Shown here in pieces: positions 1 to 8,974 of a stretch of 64,000 nt of DNA. Positions within the stretch are counted from its first letter, which is position 1, and the number at the start of each line of letters is the position of its first letter. The notes under the pieces were generated by a model. The model saw only the letters and a list, made by a program, of their open reading frames with translations, was not told where the DNA came from and searched no databases. A program made the translations under genes and the position numbers. Origin of the DNA: Amycolatopsis tolypomycina (GTDB lineage: Bacteria; Actinomycetota; Actinomycetes; Mycobacteriales; Pseudonocardiaceae); the NCBI RefSeq assembly GCF_900105945.1, contig NZ_FNSO01000004.1, forward strand, positions 7,630,001 through 7,694,000. The letters are read 5' to 3'.

Positions 1-146
1 GGGTCGCCGTCCTCGACGACGACCGGGGCCGGCACGTCGTAGCCGCGGTCCGCCAGCCAGGCGGCGATCACCGGGCCGGTCTTGTCCTCGTAGACGCCCT
101 TCGCGGCGCGGTTGGACGCCACGATCACGCGCGCGGTGCGCTTCAC
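1..146 (-). CDS. mog: MogA/MoaB-type molybdopterin adenylyltransferase, N-terminal part (runs off the window)
   Basis: Only about 48 codons are visible, from a GTG at 146 to the left edge. The start VKRTARVIVASNRAA followed by GVYEDKTGP has the first strand and loop typical of the MoCF-binding family that adenylylates molybdopterin before molybdenum insertion. The GTG overlaps the TGA of moaC (GTGA, 143-146), so the two are translationally coupled and read leftwards as one operon. The order moaC-mog matches the M. tuberculosis moaC2-mog pair. The active-site loops lie outside the window, so the assignment rests on the N-terminus and on context. Confidence 0.85.
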   Translation of the reverse strand, partial: MKRTARVIVASNRAAKGVYEDKTGPVIAAWLADRGYDVPAPVVVEDGD

Positions 147-613
147 GGCCGCTCCCAGGTTCCGGTCTTGCCGCCGTCCTTGCGGAGCAGGCGGACCTCG
201 TCCAGCGTCGCCGCCGGGTCGACGGCCTTGATCATGTCGTGCAGCGTCAGCCCGGCGACGGCCACCGCGGTCAGCGCCTCCATCTCGACGCCGGTGACGT
301 CGGTGGTCTTGGCCGTCGCGCGGATGCCGACCTCGGCCTCGCCGAGCGCGAACTCGACCTTGACCCCGGACAGCGCGATCTGGTGGCACAGCGGGATCAG
401 CTCGGGGACGCGCTTGGCGCCCATGATCCCGGCGATCCGCGCGGTGGCGAGGGCGTCGCCCTTGGGGAGGCCGTCGGTGGCCAGCAGGCGGAGCACTTCG
501 GCGGTGGTCCGCACGGTCCCGGCGGCGAGCGCGGTGCGCGCGGTGGCGGTCTTGCCGGAGACGTCGACCATCCGGGCGGCGCCGGTCTCGTCGACGTGGC
601 TGAGTTCACTCAC
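143..613 (-). CDS. moaC: Cyclic pyranopterin monophosphate synthase MoaC
   Basis: This 156-residue protein is the usual MoaC length. It acts in the cytoplasm in the second half of step one of molybdenum-cofactor synthesis, turning the MoaA product into cyclic pyranopterin monophosphate. Family motifs are clear: SHVDETGAARMVDVSGK near residue 5-21, LIPLCHQIAL near residue 72-81, the TDVTGVEMEALTAV helix near residue 104-117 and MIKAVD near residue 127, with the C-terminal LRKDGGKTG loop. It precedes mog with a 4-nt overlap. The nearest other Moco gene in the window is moeA at 44115. Confidence 0.97.
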   Translation of the reverse strand: MSELSHVDETGAARMVDVSGKTATARTALAAGTVRTTAEVLRLLATDGLPKGDALATARIAGIMGAKRVPELIPLCHQIALSGVKVEFALGEAEVGIRATAKTTDVTGVEMEALTAVAVAGLTLHDMIKAVDPAATLDEVRLLRKDGGKTGTWERP

Positions 614-667
614 CAGCCGAGGCTACTTCCACCATCGGGGGACAACGCCGCGGCGGCCTGGTTCATA

Positions 668-692
668 AGTTCGGAGTCTGATAATCTGAACT
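668..692. promoter_or_regulatory. Inverted-repeat operator overlapping the -10 box of the toxin-antitoxin operon
   Basis: AGTTCGGA (668-675) and TCTGAACT (685-692) form an 8-bp inverted repeat with one mismatch and a 9-nt spacer. A -10-like GATAAT (680-685) lies inside it, and the antitoxin's GTG start is at 694. The transcript would therefore begin at or near the start codon (leaderless). A repressor bound here would cover the promoter, as expected for autoregulation by a Phd/VapB antitoxin. The sequence symmetry is seen directly; the regulatory role is inferred. Confidence 0.55.
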
Positions 693-693
693 G

Positions 694-960
694 GTGCTGG
701 AACTGAGCGCTTCGGAAGCGTCCCGGTCGTTCTCCGCGGTACTCGACGAGGCGGAGAAGGGCGAAACGATCGTCGTCACCCGCAACGGCAGGCGGGTGGC
801 GCTGATCGTGCCCGCACCGCGCGCGAACGGTGGCGAGGTGTGCGCGGTGTTCCACCGCTGGGCCGGAAAACTGGAGGTTGATGACGGGTTCGAGGAGAAC
901 GTGACGAAGGTCCGCGAGACGGCCTCGGCGGAGCTGGACGGTGACCCGTGGCGCGACTGA
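694..960 (+). CDS. Type II antitoxin, Phd/YefM (VapB-like) family
   Basis: This is an 88-residue protein. Its N-terminus, LSASEASRSFSAVLDEAEKG followed by ETIVVTRNGRRVALIVPA, has the Phd/YefM DNA-binding fold: the helix-turn 'A(R)xxFxxxLdeae', then a strand that carries a basic hairpin. The C-terminal half is acidic and fits a toxin-neutralising tail. It overlaps the PIN-domain toxin by 13 nt, the classic antitoxin-first arrangement. The GTG at 694 has no ribosome-binding site and sits 8 nt after a GATAAT box, so it is probably translated from a leaderless mRNA. Autoregulation through the inverted repeat at 668-692 is likely. Confidence 0.88.
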   Translation: MLELSASEASRSFSAVLDEAEKGETIVVTRNGRRVALIVPAPRANGGEVCAVFHRWAGKLEVDDGFEENVTKVRETASAELDGDPWRD

Positions 961-1358
961 TCCTCGACACCGGGATCCTCATCGACGCTGCCCGGCAACG
1001 GCTGCCGGCGGGCGCGATCGGCGACGAGGACGACGTTGCGGTGCCGGCACTGGCGATCACCGAGTACCGGGTGGGGCTGCTGCTCGACCCGAACCCGGCC
1101 CGTCAGGCGGCGCACAGCGCGTTCCTGGCCGAGTTCCTGGCGGTGACCCCGGTGGTGGACTACTCGGCGAGTGTCGTCGAGCACCACGCCGAACTGCTGG
1201 CCCACCTGCAGCGGACGGGCCAGGTCCGCGGCGCGCACGACCTGATCATCGCGGCCACCGCCCGGGCCACCGGCCGCACGCTGGTGACCACGGACGGCCG
1301 GGCCCGGTTCGAGGATCTGCCGGAGGTGGAGGTGAGGTTGCTGGAACGGGTTCGCTGA
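948..1358 (+). CDS. vapC: PIN-domain ribonuclease toxin, VapC family
   Basis: This 136-residue protein has the four acidic positions of PIN nucleases: D7 in LILDTGILID, E39 in AITEYRVG, an Asp in GAHDLIIAATA (near residue 97) and an Asp in LVTTDGRARF (near residue 115). VapC toxins cleave RNA, often tRNA or rRNA, and are held inactive by the cognate antitoxin. The GTG at 948 overlaps the upstream antitoxin gene by 13 nt, so production of the two is coupled. The pair sits between moaC and the malic enzyme, where related actinobacteria have no such genes, which suggests acquisition as a module. Confidence 0.93.
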   Translation: MARLILDTGILIDAARQRLPAGAIGDEDDVAVPALAITEYRVGLLLDPNPARQAAHSAFLAEFLAVTPVVDYSASVVEHHAELLAHLQRTGQVRGAHDLIIAATARATGRTLVTTDGRARFEDLPEVEVRLLERVR

Positions 1359-1377
1359 GGTTCAGCGCCGGCAGGGC

Positions 1378-1580
1378 CCACGGCGGCGAGGCCAGGGGCC
1401 AGGCCACGGCGGCGAGGCCTGGGGCGCGCCTCGGGAGGCAGGGCGGGCAGGGCCCCGCGGGCCGGCCAAATCGGCCGCGTTCCCTCCGGGTTGAGCGCTC
1501 GGCGAGCGCCGACTGCCGTCAGCCGGGGCCGGGCGCTCCAAAACCGCGGCGGCCGCACCCGTCGCCGGGAGGGCCGCCGC
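1378..1580. repeat. GC-rich intergenic stretch with a 16-bp direct repeat and a possible hairpin
   Basis: CCACGGCGGCGAGGCC occurs at 1378-1393 and again at 1404-1419. Closer to the malic-enzyme stop, GCGGCGGCC (1546-1554) and GGCCGCCGC (1572-1580) could pair with a 17-nt loop. The stretch separates the convergent toxin gene and malic-enzyme gene and may serve as a weak terminator. No coding sequence is seen in it. Confidence 0.35.
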
Positions 1581-1607
1581 TGGAATCGATCCGCTACCGC
1601 CGGAAGC

Positions 1608-2996
<1,389 letters not shown>

Positions 2997-3103
2997 GGCA
3001 CTACCCCCGTGTGGTGGGAAGGGTGGGCTGGGACGGAAGGAAACCTACTCCCGTGACCGCCCTCACGAGGGGCCGATACCGGTACTGACCAGTAACTATG
3101 CGG

Positions 3104-3283
3104 TCAGCGGTTGATCTCGGTCTCCGGGTGCACGTAGGGCACCGTGTCGAGGGGGAAGGTGATGTCGCCGAACGGCGACAGCGCGCCCTGGCGGTCGGAC
3201 GCGAGCTCGGTCACGGGGTGCTCGCCGTCCTCGCCCGGCCAGGTCGGGTCGATGCCCTTGTGCTTCTTCTCACCCTTGGCCAC
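3104..3283 (-). CDS. Short conserved actinobacterial protein of unknown function
   Basis: A 59-residue protein beginning VAKGEKKHKGIDPTWPGEDG and ending with TVPYVHPETEINR. The GTG at 3283 was chosen because GGAGG lies 5 nt upstream; an in-frame GTG 12 nt further up (3295) has no such site. The protein is hydrophilic with a lysine-rich N-terminus and has no signal peptide, membrane segment or recognisable catalytic motif. It lies divergently beside the helicase-associated gene. A short conserved gene (Rv0863) occupies the equivalent place next to Rv0862c in M. tuberculosis, which supports it being real. No function can be given. Confidence 0.75.
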   Translation of the reverse strand: MAKGEKKHKGIDPTWPGEDGEHPVTELASDRQGALSPFGDITFPLDTVPYVHPETEINR

Positions 3284-3372
3284 AACGTCCTCCACAGCCG
3301 TTCACGGTCTTACGCAGACAGTCTGCCTGAGACCGGGCAGCCTCTCGCAACCGCCCGGTATCCTGGTCGTCT

Positions 3373-5610
3373 ATGCCCGCGACCTCTTTGGCGGACTGGC
3401 TGCGTGCGGAGTCCGACGACGCACTCGCCGAGCTGCTCCGCACGCGGCGCGACCTGTCCACGCCCCCGCCCTCCGACAGCACGGTGCTGGCCACCCGGGC
3501 CGGCACGCCGGGCTCGGTCGCGCGCGCCTGCGAGGACCTCGACACCTTCACCCTGGCCGTGCTCGAAGCGTGCCTGCTGGCCGGCGCGGACCGCGACCCG
3601 GTACCGGTCGAAGACGTCGCGAAGCTGGTCGGCACCGACATCACCGCGCCACTGGCGTGCCTGCGCGCGCGGGCGCTGACCTGGGGTCCCGACGACGCCC
3701 TGCGCGTGCCGCCCGCGGCCAGGGAGGCCCTCGGGCCGTTCCCGGCCGGGCTGGGCGCGTCTTCGCCGGCGCTGGCCGACGAAGACCTCGAAGCGCGGAT
3801 CGCCGAGCTGTCCGACGACGAACGCGGCGTGCTGACCGCCCTCGCCGCCGGGCCGCCGATCGGCCGCACCCGCGACGCCGGGCTCGACCTCCCGCTCGAC
3901 AAGGCCGCGACGCCGGTGCAGAAGCTGCTCGCCCGCGGCCTGCTGCTGCGGCGCGACGACCAGACCGTCGAACTGCCGCGCGAGCTCGGTGTCGCGGTGC
4001 GCGGCGGTGTGTTCGCACCGGGCGCGCTCACCGAGCCCGAGCTGCCGGTCCACCCGCACCGGCCGGCCACCCTGGACGAAGCCGCGGCCGGCGAGGCCAT
4101 GGAGTTCCTGCGCCAGACCGAAGCCCTGCTGCGCGCGTGGTCGGCCGCCCCGCCGCCGGTGCTCAAGTCGGGCGGCCTCGGCGTGCGGGAGCTGAAGAAG
4201 CTCGCCAAGGACCTGGAGATCGACGACGCCCAGGCCATCCTGCTGGCCGAGCTGGCCGTGGGCGCCGGGCTCGTCGCCGACAGCGAGGCGACCGTGCCCG
4301 AATGGGTGCCGACGACTTTGACCGACTCGTGGCTCGCCTCCCCGACCGCGCAGCGGTGGATGACGCTCGCCCAGGCGTGGCTGGAGCTGCCGCGCCTGCC
4401 CGGCCTGGCCGGCGGCCGCGACGCCAAGGACAAGCCGATCGCGCCGCTGTCGGAGGACCTGCGCCGTCCGCTCGCCCCGGTCGCCCGGCGGCGGGTCCTC
4501 ACCGCGCTGGCGGACCTGCCCCACGGCGCCGGCGTGAAGAGCGTCGACGAGCTCGTCGCGGTCCTGGCGTGGCGCGCGCCGAGGCGGGGCGGGCGGCTGC
4601 GGGACGAAACCGTCCGCTGGACGATGGCCGAAGCGAGCGCGCTGGGGATCGTCGGGCTCGGCGGCGTCACGACGGCGACGCGCGCGCTGCTCGCCGAAGA
4701 CCGGCCTGGCGCGGTCGAGGCGATCCTGGACGCGCTGCCCGCACCGGTGGACCGCGTGCTGCTGCAGGCCGACCTGACGGTCGTCGCGCCGGGCCCCCTC
4801 GAACCGGAGCTGGCGGCGGAGATGGCTGCGGTCGCCGACGTCGAGTCGGCCGGGCACGCGACGGTCTACCGGATCACCGAGGGCTCGGTGCGGCGCGCGC
4901 TGGACACCGGCCGCACGGCCGACGAGCTGCACGCGCTGTTCAAGACGAAGTCGGCGACCCCGGTGCCGCAGGGGCTGAGCTACCTGATCGACGACGTCGC
5001 CCGGCGGCACGGACGGCTGCGCGGCGGGGTCGCGGCGGCGTTCCTGCGGTGCGACGACGAGGCGCTGCTGGCCGAGGTGCTGGCCCACCCGGTCGCGGCG
5101 GAGCACGCGCTGCGGCTGATCGCGCCGACGGTCGTGATCAGTCCCGACCCGCTGCACGAGGTCCTCGCCGCGCTGCGCGGGGCCGGGTTCGCGCCGGCGG
5201 CCGAGGGCCCGGACGGCCGGGTGGTCGACATCCGGCCCAGCGGCCGCCGCCTGCCGGCGAAGGCACGGGCGGCCCGCCGCAGCCCCGGCGAGCAGGCGGT
5301 GCTGACCGAAGACCAGGCCGTCCGGATCGTCTCCAACCTCCGGGCCGGCGACGCGGCCTCGGCGCGCCGCCGCGGTTCGGCCGTGCGGGCGCCGGTCGGC
5401 GGCGGCGCGGACACGTCGGCGACGCTCGAACTGCTGTCACGGGCGACGCTGGAGCGCCGTGAGGTGTGGATCGGGTTCGTGGACTCCCGCGGCACGGCGA
5501 GCCAGCGTGTCGTGCGGCCGGTGCGCGTCGGCGGCGGGGTCCTCGAGGGCGAGAACAACGAGCGCTACTCCCTCCACCGCATCACGTCCGCCGCGCTCGT
5601 CGAGGACTGA
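3373..5610 (+). CDS. Helicase-associated (XPB/Ssl2-like, Helicase_C_3) domain protein
   Basis: A 745-residue cytoplasmic protein comparable in arrangement to M. tuberculosis Rv0862c. It has no Walker motifs, so it is not itself a helicase. The middle (about 430-560, with VDRVLLQADLTVVAPGPLEP and ATVYRITEGSVRRALDTG) is the Helicase_C_3 region often annotated as XPB/Ssl2-like. The C-terminal part (about 675-745, LERREVWIGFVDSRGTASQR) resembles a WYL-type sensor fold. A TATCCT box (3359-3364) 8 nt before the ATG suggests a leaderless transcript. In mycobacteria this gene adjoins the XPB helicase gene; here that partner is at 29560. A role in DNA repair with XPB is inferred from that association only. 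Confidence 0.88.
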   Translation: MPATSLADWLRAESDDALAELLRTRRDLSTPPPSDSTVLATRAGTPGSVARACEDLDTFTLAVLEACLLAGADRDPVPVEDVAKLVGTDITAPLACLRARALTWGPDDALRVPPAAREALGPFPAGLGASSPALADEDLEARIAELSDDERGVLTALAAGPPIGRTRDAGLDLPLDKAATPVQKLLARGLLLRRDDQTVELPRELGVAVRGGVFAPGALTEPELPVHPHRPATLDEAAAGEAMEFLRQTEALLRAWSAAPPPVLKSGGLGVRELKKLAKDLEIDDAQAILLAELAVGAGLVADSEATVPEWVPTTLTDSWLASPTAQRWMTLAQAWLELPRLPGLAGGRDAKDKPIAPLSEDLRRPLAPVARRRVLTALADLPHGAGVKSVDELVAVLAWRAPRRGGRLRDETVRWTMAEASALGIVGLGGVTTATRALLAEDRPGAVEAILDALPAPVDRVLLQADLTVVAPGPLEPELAAEMAAVADVESAGHATVYRITEGSVRRALDTGRTADELHALFKTKSATPVPQGLSYLIDDVARRHGRLRGGVAAAFLRCDDEALLAEVLAHPVAAEHALRLIAPTVVISPDPLHEVLAALRGAGFAPAAEGPDGRVVDIRPSGRRLPAKARAARRSPGEQAVLTEDQAVRIVSNLRAGDAASARRRGSAVRAPVGGGADTSATLELLSRATLERREVWIGFVDSRGTASQRVVRPVRVGGGVLEGENNERYSLHRITSAALVED

Positions 5611-5666
5611 CGCCGGATTCGGTGAATCCCCGCCGAACCGGCGCCGGCAGGTGGTAGGCCTGAACC

Positions 5667-6245
5667 ATGAAGTGGGGAACGCGCGTGACCGCGGTGGCGG
5701 CGACGGTGCTGGCCGGGGCCGGGACAGTGGCTGCGGCCGGGCCGCCGGTCCACTCGACGTACCCGGTCACCGGGACCACGCACATCGCGAAGCCCGACGT
5801 CGACCTCGAGCTCGGGCCGGGCCGGTTCGACATGGACACGCTCATCGGGCCGTACACCTTCACCGGCACGTTCACGCTGCCGCCGGTGCACGTCAGCCGG
5901 CCGCTGCCGGGCGTCGGCCGGGTCAGCGGGACCGTCACGTTCGGCCCCGGCCACGCCGAGGGCTCGGTCTTCGGCGGCTTCTCCGGTTCGGCGACCTGGG
6001 CGGTGGCCCTTTCCGACCTCCGGGTCAACGGCCGGTCCTACGACGTCGGCCCGGACTGCGGCACGGCCGAGCCGCTGACGACCGAGCTCACGTCGGCGGA
6101 CTTCGCCGAGGGCACGGGCGGCCGCCTCGAATCGACGTACGCGATCGGTGCCTTCGAGAACTGCGGCTCGGCGACGCCGCTGATCAACGCCGTCGTCCCG
6201 GGGCCGGGCAACACGTTGACCCTCGACCTCGCCGCGGCCGGTTAG
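5667..6245 (+). CDS. Secreted protein of unknown function
   Basis: A 192-residue protein with an obvious Sec signal peptide: MKWGTRVTAVAATVLAGAGT followed by VAAAG, cleavage expected near residue 23-25. The mature part is rich in Gly, Thr and Val and predicted to be mainly beta, with two cysteines (near residues 124 and 160, in GPDCGTAEP and FENCGSATP) that could form a disulfide. No catalytic motif is recognised. It resembles small exported beta-sandwich proteins common in actinomycetes, but no family name can be assigned. A short hairpin (GGATTC/GAATCC, 5615-5629) separates it from the helicase-associated gene. Confidence 0.75.
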   Translation: MKWGTRVTAVAATVLAGAGTVAAAGPPVHSTYPVTGTTHIAKPDVDLELGPGRFDMDTLIGPYTFTGTFTLPPVHVSRPLPGVGRVSGTVTFGPGHAEGSVFGGFSGSATWAVALSDLRVNGRSYDVGPDCGTAEPLTTELTSADFAEGTGGRLESTYAIGAFENCGSATPLINAVVPGPGNTLTLDLAAAG

Positions 6246-7576
6246 AGGGCGCGCAGGCCGGCCAGGACGCGTTCCATGAACTCGCGGGACGACCGGTCGC
6301 CGAGGATCAGCTCGGTCTGGTGGATCAGCACCAGGCCGATGTCGGCCATGTCGCCGACCAGCACCTTGACCACGCCCAGCGGCAGCCGCAGGTGCGCGGC
6401 GATCTCGGCGACCGACCGGGTGTCCAGGCACAGGTCGCAGATCCGGCGGTGTTCGACCGAGCGGACCCCGCGGTAGCGGCGGCCGTCGTCGGACGTCGAG
6501 ACGAGGGCCTCCAGCGCCAGGTTGTGGTCGGACCGGGTGCGGCCGCCGGTGCGGGTGTACGGGCGGACCCGCGAACCCGGCGAAGCGACGGGCACCGGGC
6601 TCGCCACGCGGGCGGGCTCGTGCCAGCCCGGGTCCTCCCACGGTTCCGGGTGCGGGACCCAGCGGGTCTCCGGGTCGGGCGGCGGCGTCCAGTCGGCGGG
6701 CGGCGGCGGGGCCCACGCGGGCGGGGGCGCGGCCTGCGCCCGCGACGGCGGCGCGGGCGGCCGCGAGATCGGCGGCCGGGGCGCGGGTGGCCGCGGGGCC
6801 GGCGGGTGCGGAACGGGCGGCCGCACACCCCGCGGCGGGGTCGGCGGCGCCCAGGCAGGCTCGAGCGGCGGGGGTTCGGGCTCGAAGGTCTCGCCGTCCT
6901 GCCACTCGGGCTCGACGGGGTCGTAACCGTCCTCGGCCACGACGGGTGAGTGCGGGGCCGAGTAGCCCAGCGGATCGGGCTCCGGCGCCCGCCTGCTCCG
7001 GCGGCCACCGGGCTCACGGCGGAAGTGCTCGTCGGCGGCGGGCTCGGGCGCGCGCCGGGCCGGGAAGGCCGCTTCGGCGGGCTCGGGCGCGCGCCGGGTG
7101 GGGAAGGCCGCGGGGTCCGGGCGGGCGTAAGGCTCGTCGGCGGGCTCGGGCGCGCGCCTGGCCAGGAAACCACCGGACCCAGGGCGCTCGAACGACTCGT
7201 CGGCGAACTCCGGCGACCGGCGAGCCGGGAAACCACCGGACCCAGGGCGCTCGAACGACTCGTCGGCGGACTCCCGCGCGCGCCGGCTCCGGCGGCCACC
7301 GGGCTCCGGCCGCGCGTACGACTCGTCCGCCACCTCCGGCGCCGGTGCCAGGCCGGCGTAATCCTCGTCTTCGGCCGAGGAACCCCACTCGCGGGTGTCC
7401 TCGTCCGTGTAGCCCTGCGCGTCCGGCTGCGGGCGGGCCGGCTTGCGCTTGGGCATGATCATCGACAGTGTCGACATGTCGAACTTGCTGGGCGAGTCGA
7501 AGCCCTCGCGCTCGGTGCCGCGGTGCAGTGCGTCCCAGCCGCTGGAGTCCGGATCGTCGAATCCCGAAATCCTCAT
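6242..7576 (-). CDS. DUF742 (CvnC-like) protein with a long repeat-rich N-terminal region
   Basis: A 444-residue protein. Only the last 110 residues (from RPYTRTGGRTRSDHNLALEA) are the DUF742 domain, with the family core ICDLCLDTRSVAEIAAHLRL then PLGVVKVLVGD. DUF742 proteins are the third component (CvnC) of conservons. The preceding 300 residues are disordered: five to six degenerate 21-residue units of the type ADESFERPGSGGFPARR, then a Pro/Arg-rich stretch. The ordinary DUF742 at 8955-9734 has 259 residues, so this one is greatly extended. The gene starts 6 nt after the Roadblock gene 7583-7999 and probably shares its transcript. Unlike a complete conservon, no kinase or GTPase adjoins this pair. 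Confidence 0.9.
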   Translation of the reverse strand: MRISGFDDPDSSGWDALHRGTEREGFDSPSKFDMSTLSMIMPKRKPARPQPDAQGYTDEDTREWGSSAEDEDYAGLAPAPEVADESYARPEPGGRRSRRARESADESFERPGSGGFPARRSPEFADESFERPGSGGFLARRAPEPADEPYARPDPAAFPTRRAPEPAEAAFPARRAPEPAADEHFRREPGGRRSRRAPEPDPLGYSAPHSPVVAEDGYDPVEPEWQDGETFEPEPPPLEPAWAPPTPPRGVRPPVPHPPAPRPPAPRPPISRPPAPPSRAQAAPPPAWAPPPPADWTPPPDPETRWVPHPEPWEDPGWHEPARVASPVPVASPGSRVRPYTRTGGRTRSDHNLALEALVSTSDDGRRYRGVRSVEHRRICDLCLDTRSVAEIAAHLRLPLGVVKVLVGDMADIGLVLIHQTELILGDRSSREFMERVLAGLRAL

Positions 7577-7582
7577 CTCGCC

Positions 7583-7999
7583 CTACCCACGCACGCCGCC
7601 CTGCAGCTGCGCGCGCAGCTCCGGGGTGATCTGCTGGCCGACGCGCTCCACGAGCAGCGTCATCTCGTAGGCGACCGTGCCGATGTCGCACGTCGGGGCG
7701 GCCAGGACCGCCAGCGACGACCCGTCCGAAACGGACATCAAGAACAAGTAGCCGCGCTCCATCTCCACCACGGTCTGGTTGACGCCGCCCGCCTCGAAGC
7801 AGCGGGCCGCCCCGGCCGTCAGGCTGATCAGGCCGGACGCGACCGCCGACAGCTGTTCGGCACGTTCCTGCGGCAGCCCTTCCGACGGCGCCAGCAGCAA
7901 GCCGTCCGCGGACACCAGAACGGCGTGCGCGGCACCGGGTACCCGGCGCACGAAGTCCGTGATGAGCCAGCCGAATGTGCCCTGGCCGGAAGCGGTCAC
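7583..7999 (-). CDS. Roadblock/LC7-domain protein (second CvnB-like copy)
   Basis: A 138-residue protein. The GTG at 7999 was chosen because GGAGGAG lies immediately upstream; a longer in-frame extension to 8362 has no ribosome site. The sequence [35 protein letters not shown] and the C-terminal [20 protein letters not shown] are nearly identical in pattern to the CvnB at 9760-10239. In conservons the Roadblock protein is thought to act with the GTPase and the kinase at the membrane. This copy and the following DUF742 gene make a two-gene B-C unit without A or D, lying behind the full cvnABCD operon. Confidence 0.93.
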   Translation of the reverse strand: MTASGQGTFGWLITDFVRRVPGAAHAVLVSADGLLLAPSEGLPQERAEQLSAVASGLISLTAGAARCFEAGGVNQTVVEMERGYLFLMSVSDGSSLAVLAAPTCDIGTVAYEMTLLVERVGQQITPELRAQLQGGVRG

Positions 8000-8365
8000 T
8001 CCTGCTCCTCCTTGCTCGTGCGGCGTCGCCCGCCGCACCCCGGAGCGCCCGGCACGGCCGGTCGGCGACGCCACGGTAAAGCGTATTCGCACCGCCGGTG
8101 CTGTCGAGCCCGCCACCGGCCGGCCGCTGCGCACCCTACGTGTGCACCCGGCCGAACTCCGCGGCCACCCGGGCTGCCTCCCCCATCCGGGGGACACGCC
8201 ACGGCTCGCACCCGTGAAGCATCGGCGCAGGTCAGAACCAGTGCGGCACAAACTCCCAGCCCTGGACCGGCCCGCTGCTCCTCCGGACGGTGACGACACT
8301 CCCCGAAGTGGGTGAAGCACGCGGAGTTCACTCCAACGGCCGCATCCGGATCGGGGCGTCATCCG
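8000..8365. other. Intergenic region between the conservon GTPase gene and the extra Roadblock gene
   Basis: These 366 bp contain no convincing gene. They hold a candidate leftward promoter at 8080-8107, so the B-C pair downstream could be transcribed separately from cvnABCD. No clear terminator for the GTPase gene was seen. Confidence 0.5.
8080..8107 (-). promoter_or_regulatory. Candidate promoter for the Roadblock-DUF742 pair
   Basis: Read on the minus strand, TCGACA (8107-8102) and TACGCT (8085-8080) are spaced by 16 bp. This is a fair sigma-70-type match (5/6 at -35, weak at -10), about 80 bp upstream of the GTG at 7999. Inference from sequence only. Confidence 0.35.
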
Positions 8366-8974
8366 CTATCCCGCGCGCAACGCCGTATCGTGCGCGATCG
8401 CGTGCTGGACGACGGAGATCAGCACCTGCTTGGCGGACTCACGCTCGCGCGCGTCGCACGCCATGATCGGGACCGACGGCGCGATGGTGAGCGCGTGCCG
8501 GACGTCCTCGATCTGGTGGTGCAGCAGCCGGTCGAAGCAGTTGATCGCCACGACGTAGGGCAGCTTCCGGTTCTCGAAGAAGTCGATCGAGGGGAACGCG
8601 TCGGCGAGCCGCCGCGTGTCCACCAGCACGACCGCGCCGATGGCGCCGACCGCGAGGTCGTCCCACATGAACCAGAACCGGTGCTGACCAGGGGTACCGA
8701 ACACGTACAGCACCAGGTCCGAGTCCAGCGAGATGCGCCCGAAGTCCATCGCCACGGTCGTGGTGGTCTTGTTGGGCGTGGCCGAGGTGTCGTCGTGCCC
8801 GACGCTGGCCTCGGTCATCATGGCCTCGGTGGTCAGCGGGTCGATCTCGGAGATCGCCCCGACCAGCGTTGTCTTCCCCGAACCGAACCCGCCGGCGACC
8901 ACGATCTTGGCCGACGAGGTCGGACCCGTCACCTGCGGCGCGTTCGCGTCGGAGTCAAATTCTCCGAAGCCCAC
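8366..8974 (-). CDS. cvnD: Conservon GTPase (Ras/MglA-like ATP/GTP-binding protein)
   Basis: A 202-residue small GTPase of the CvnD type. It carries the P-loop GGFGSGKTT near residue 22-30, a switch-II-like VFGTPGQHRFWFMW near residue 85, VVLVDTRRLADAF and the guanine-specificity-like INCFD near residue 135. The GTG at 8974 was chosen because GAAAGG lies upstream and the residues before it are out of family. It overlaps the end of the DUF742 gene by 20 nt, placing it last in the operon kinase-Roadblock-DUF742-GTPase. Such GTPases are believed to relay the state of the kinase and Roadblock complex at the membrane; output partners are not visible here. Confidence 0.93.
   Translation of the reverse strand: MGFGEFDSDANAPQVTGPTSSAKIVVAGGFGSGKTTLVGAISEIDPLTTEAMMTEASVGHDDTSATPNKTTTTVAMDFGRISLDSDLVLYVFGTPGQHRFWFMWDDLAVGAIGAVVLVDTRRLADAFPSIDFFENRKLPYVVAINCFDRLLHHQIEDVRHALTIAPSVPIMACDARERESAKQVLISVVQHAIAHDTALRAG

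Noticed and set aside
3144..5462. Alternative plus-strand frame of 772 codons over the helicase-associated gene
   Set aside because: Arg/Pro/Gly-rich without motifs; the frame from 3373 has conserved domains.
8000..8362. Longer start for the second Roadblock protein
   Set aside because: The added 121 residues are Arg/Pro-rich, unlike any Roadblock protein, and GGAGGAG precedes the GTG at 7999.
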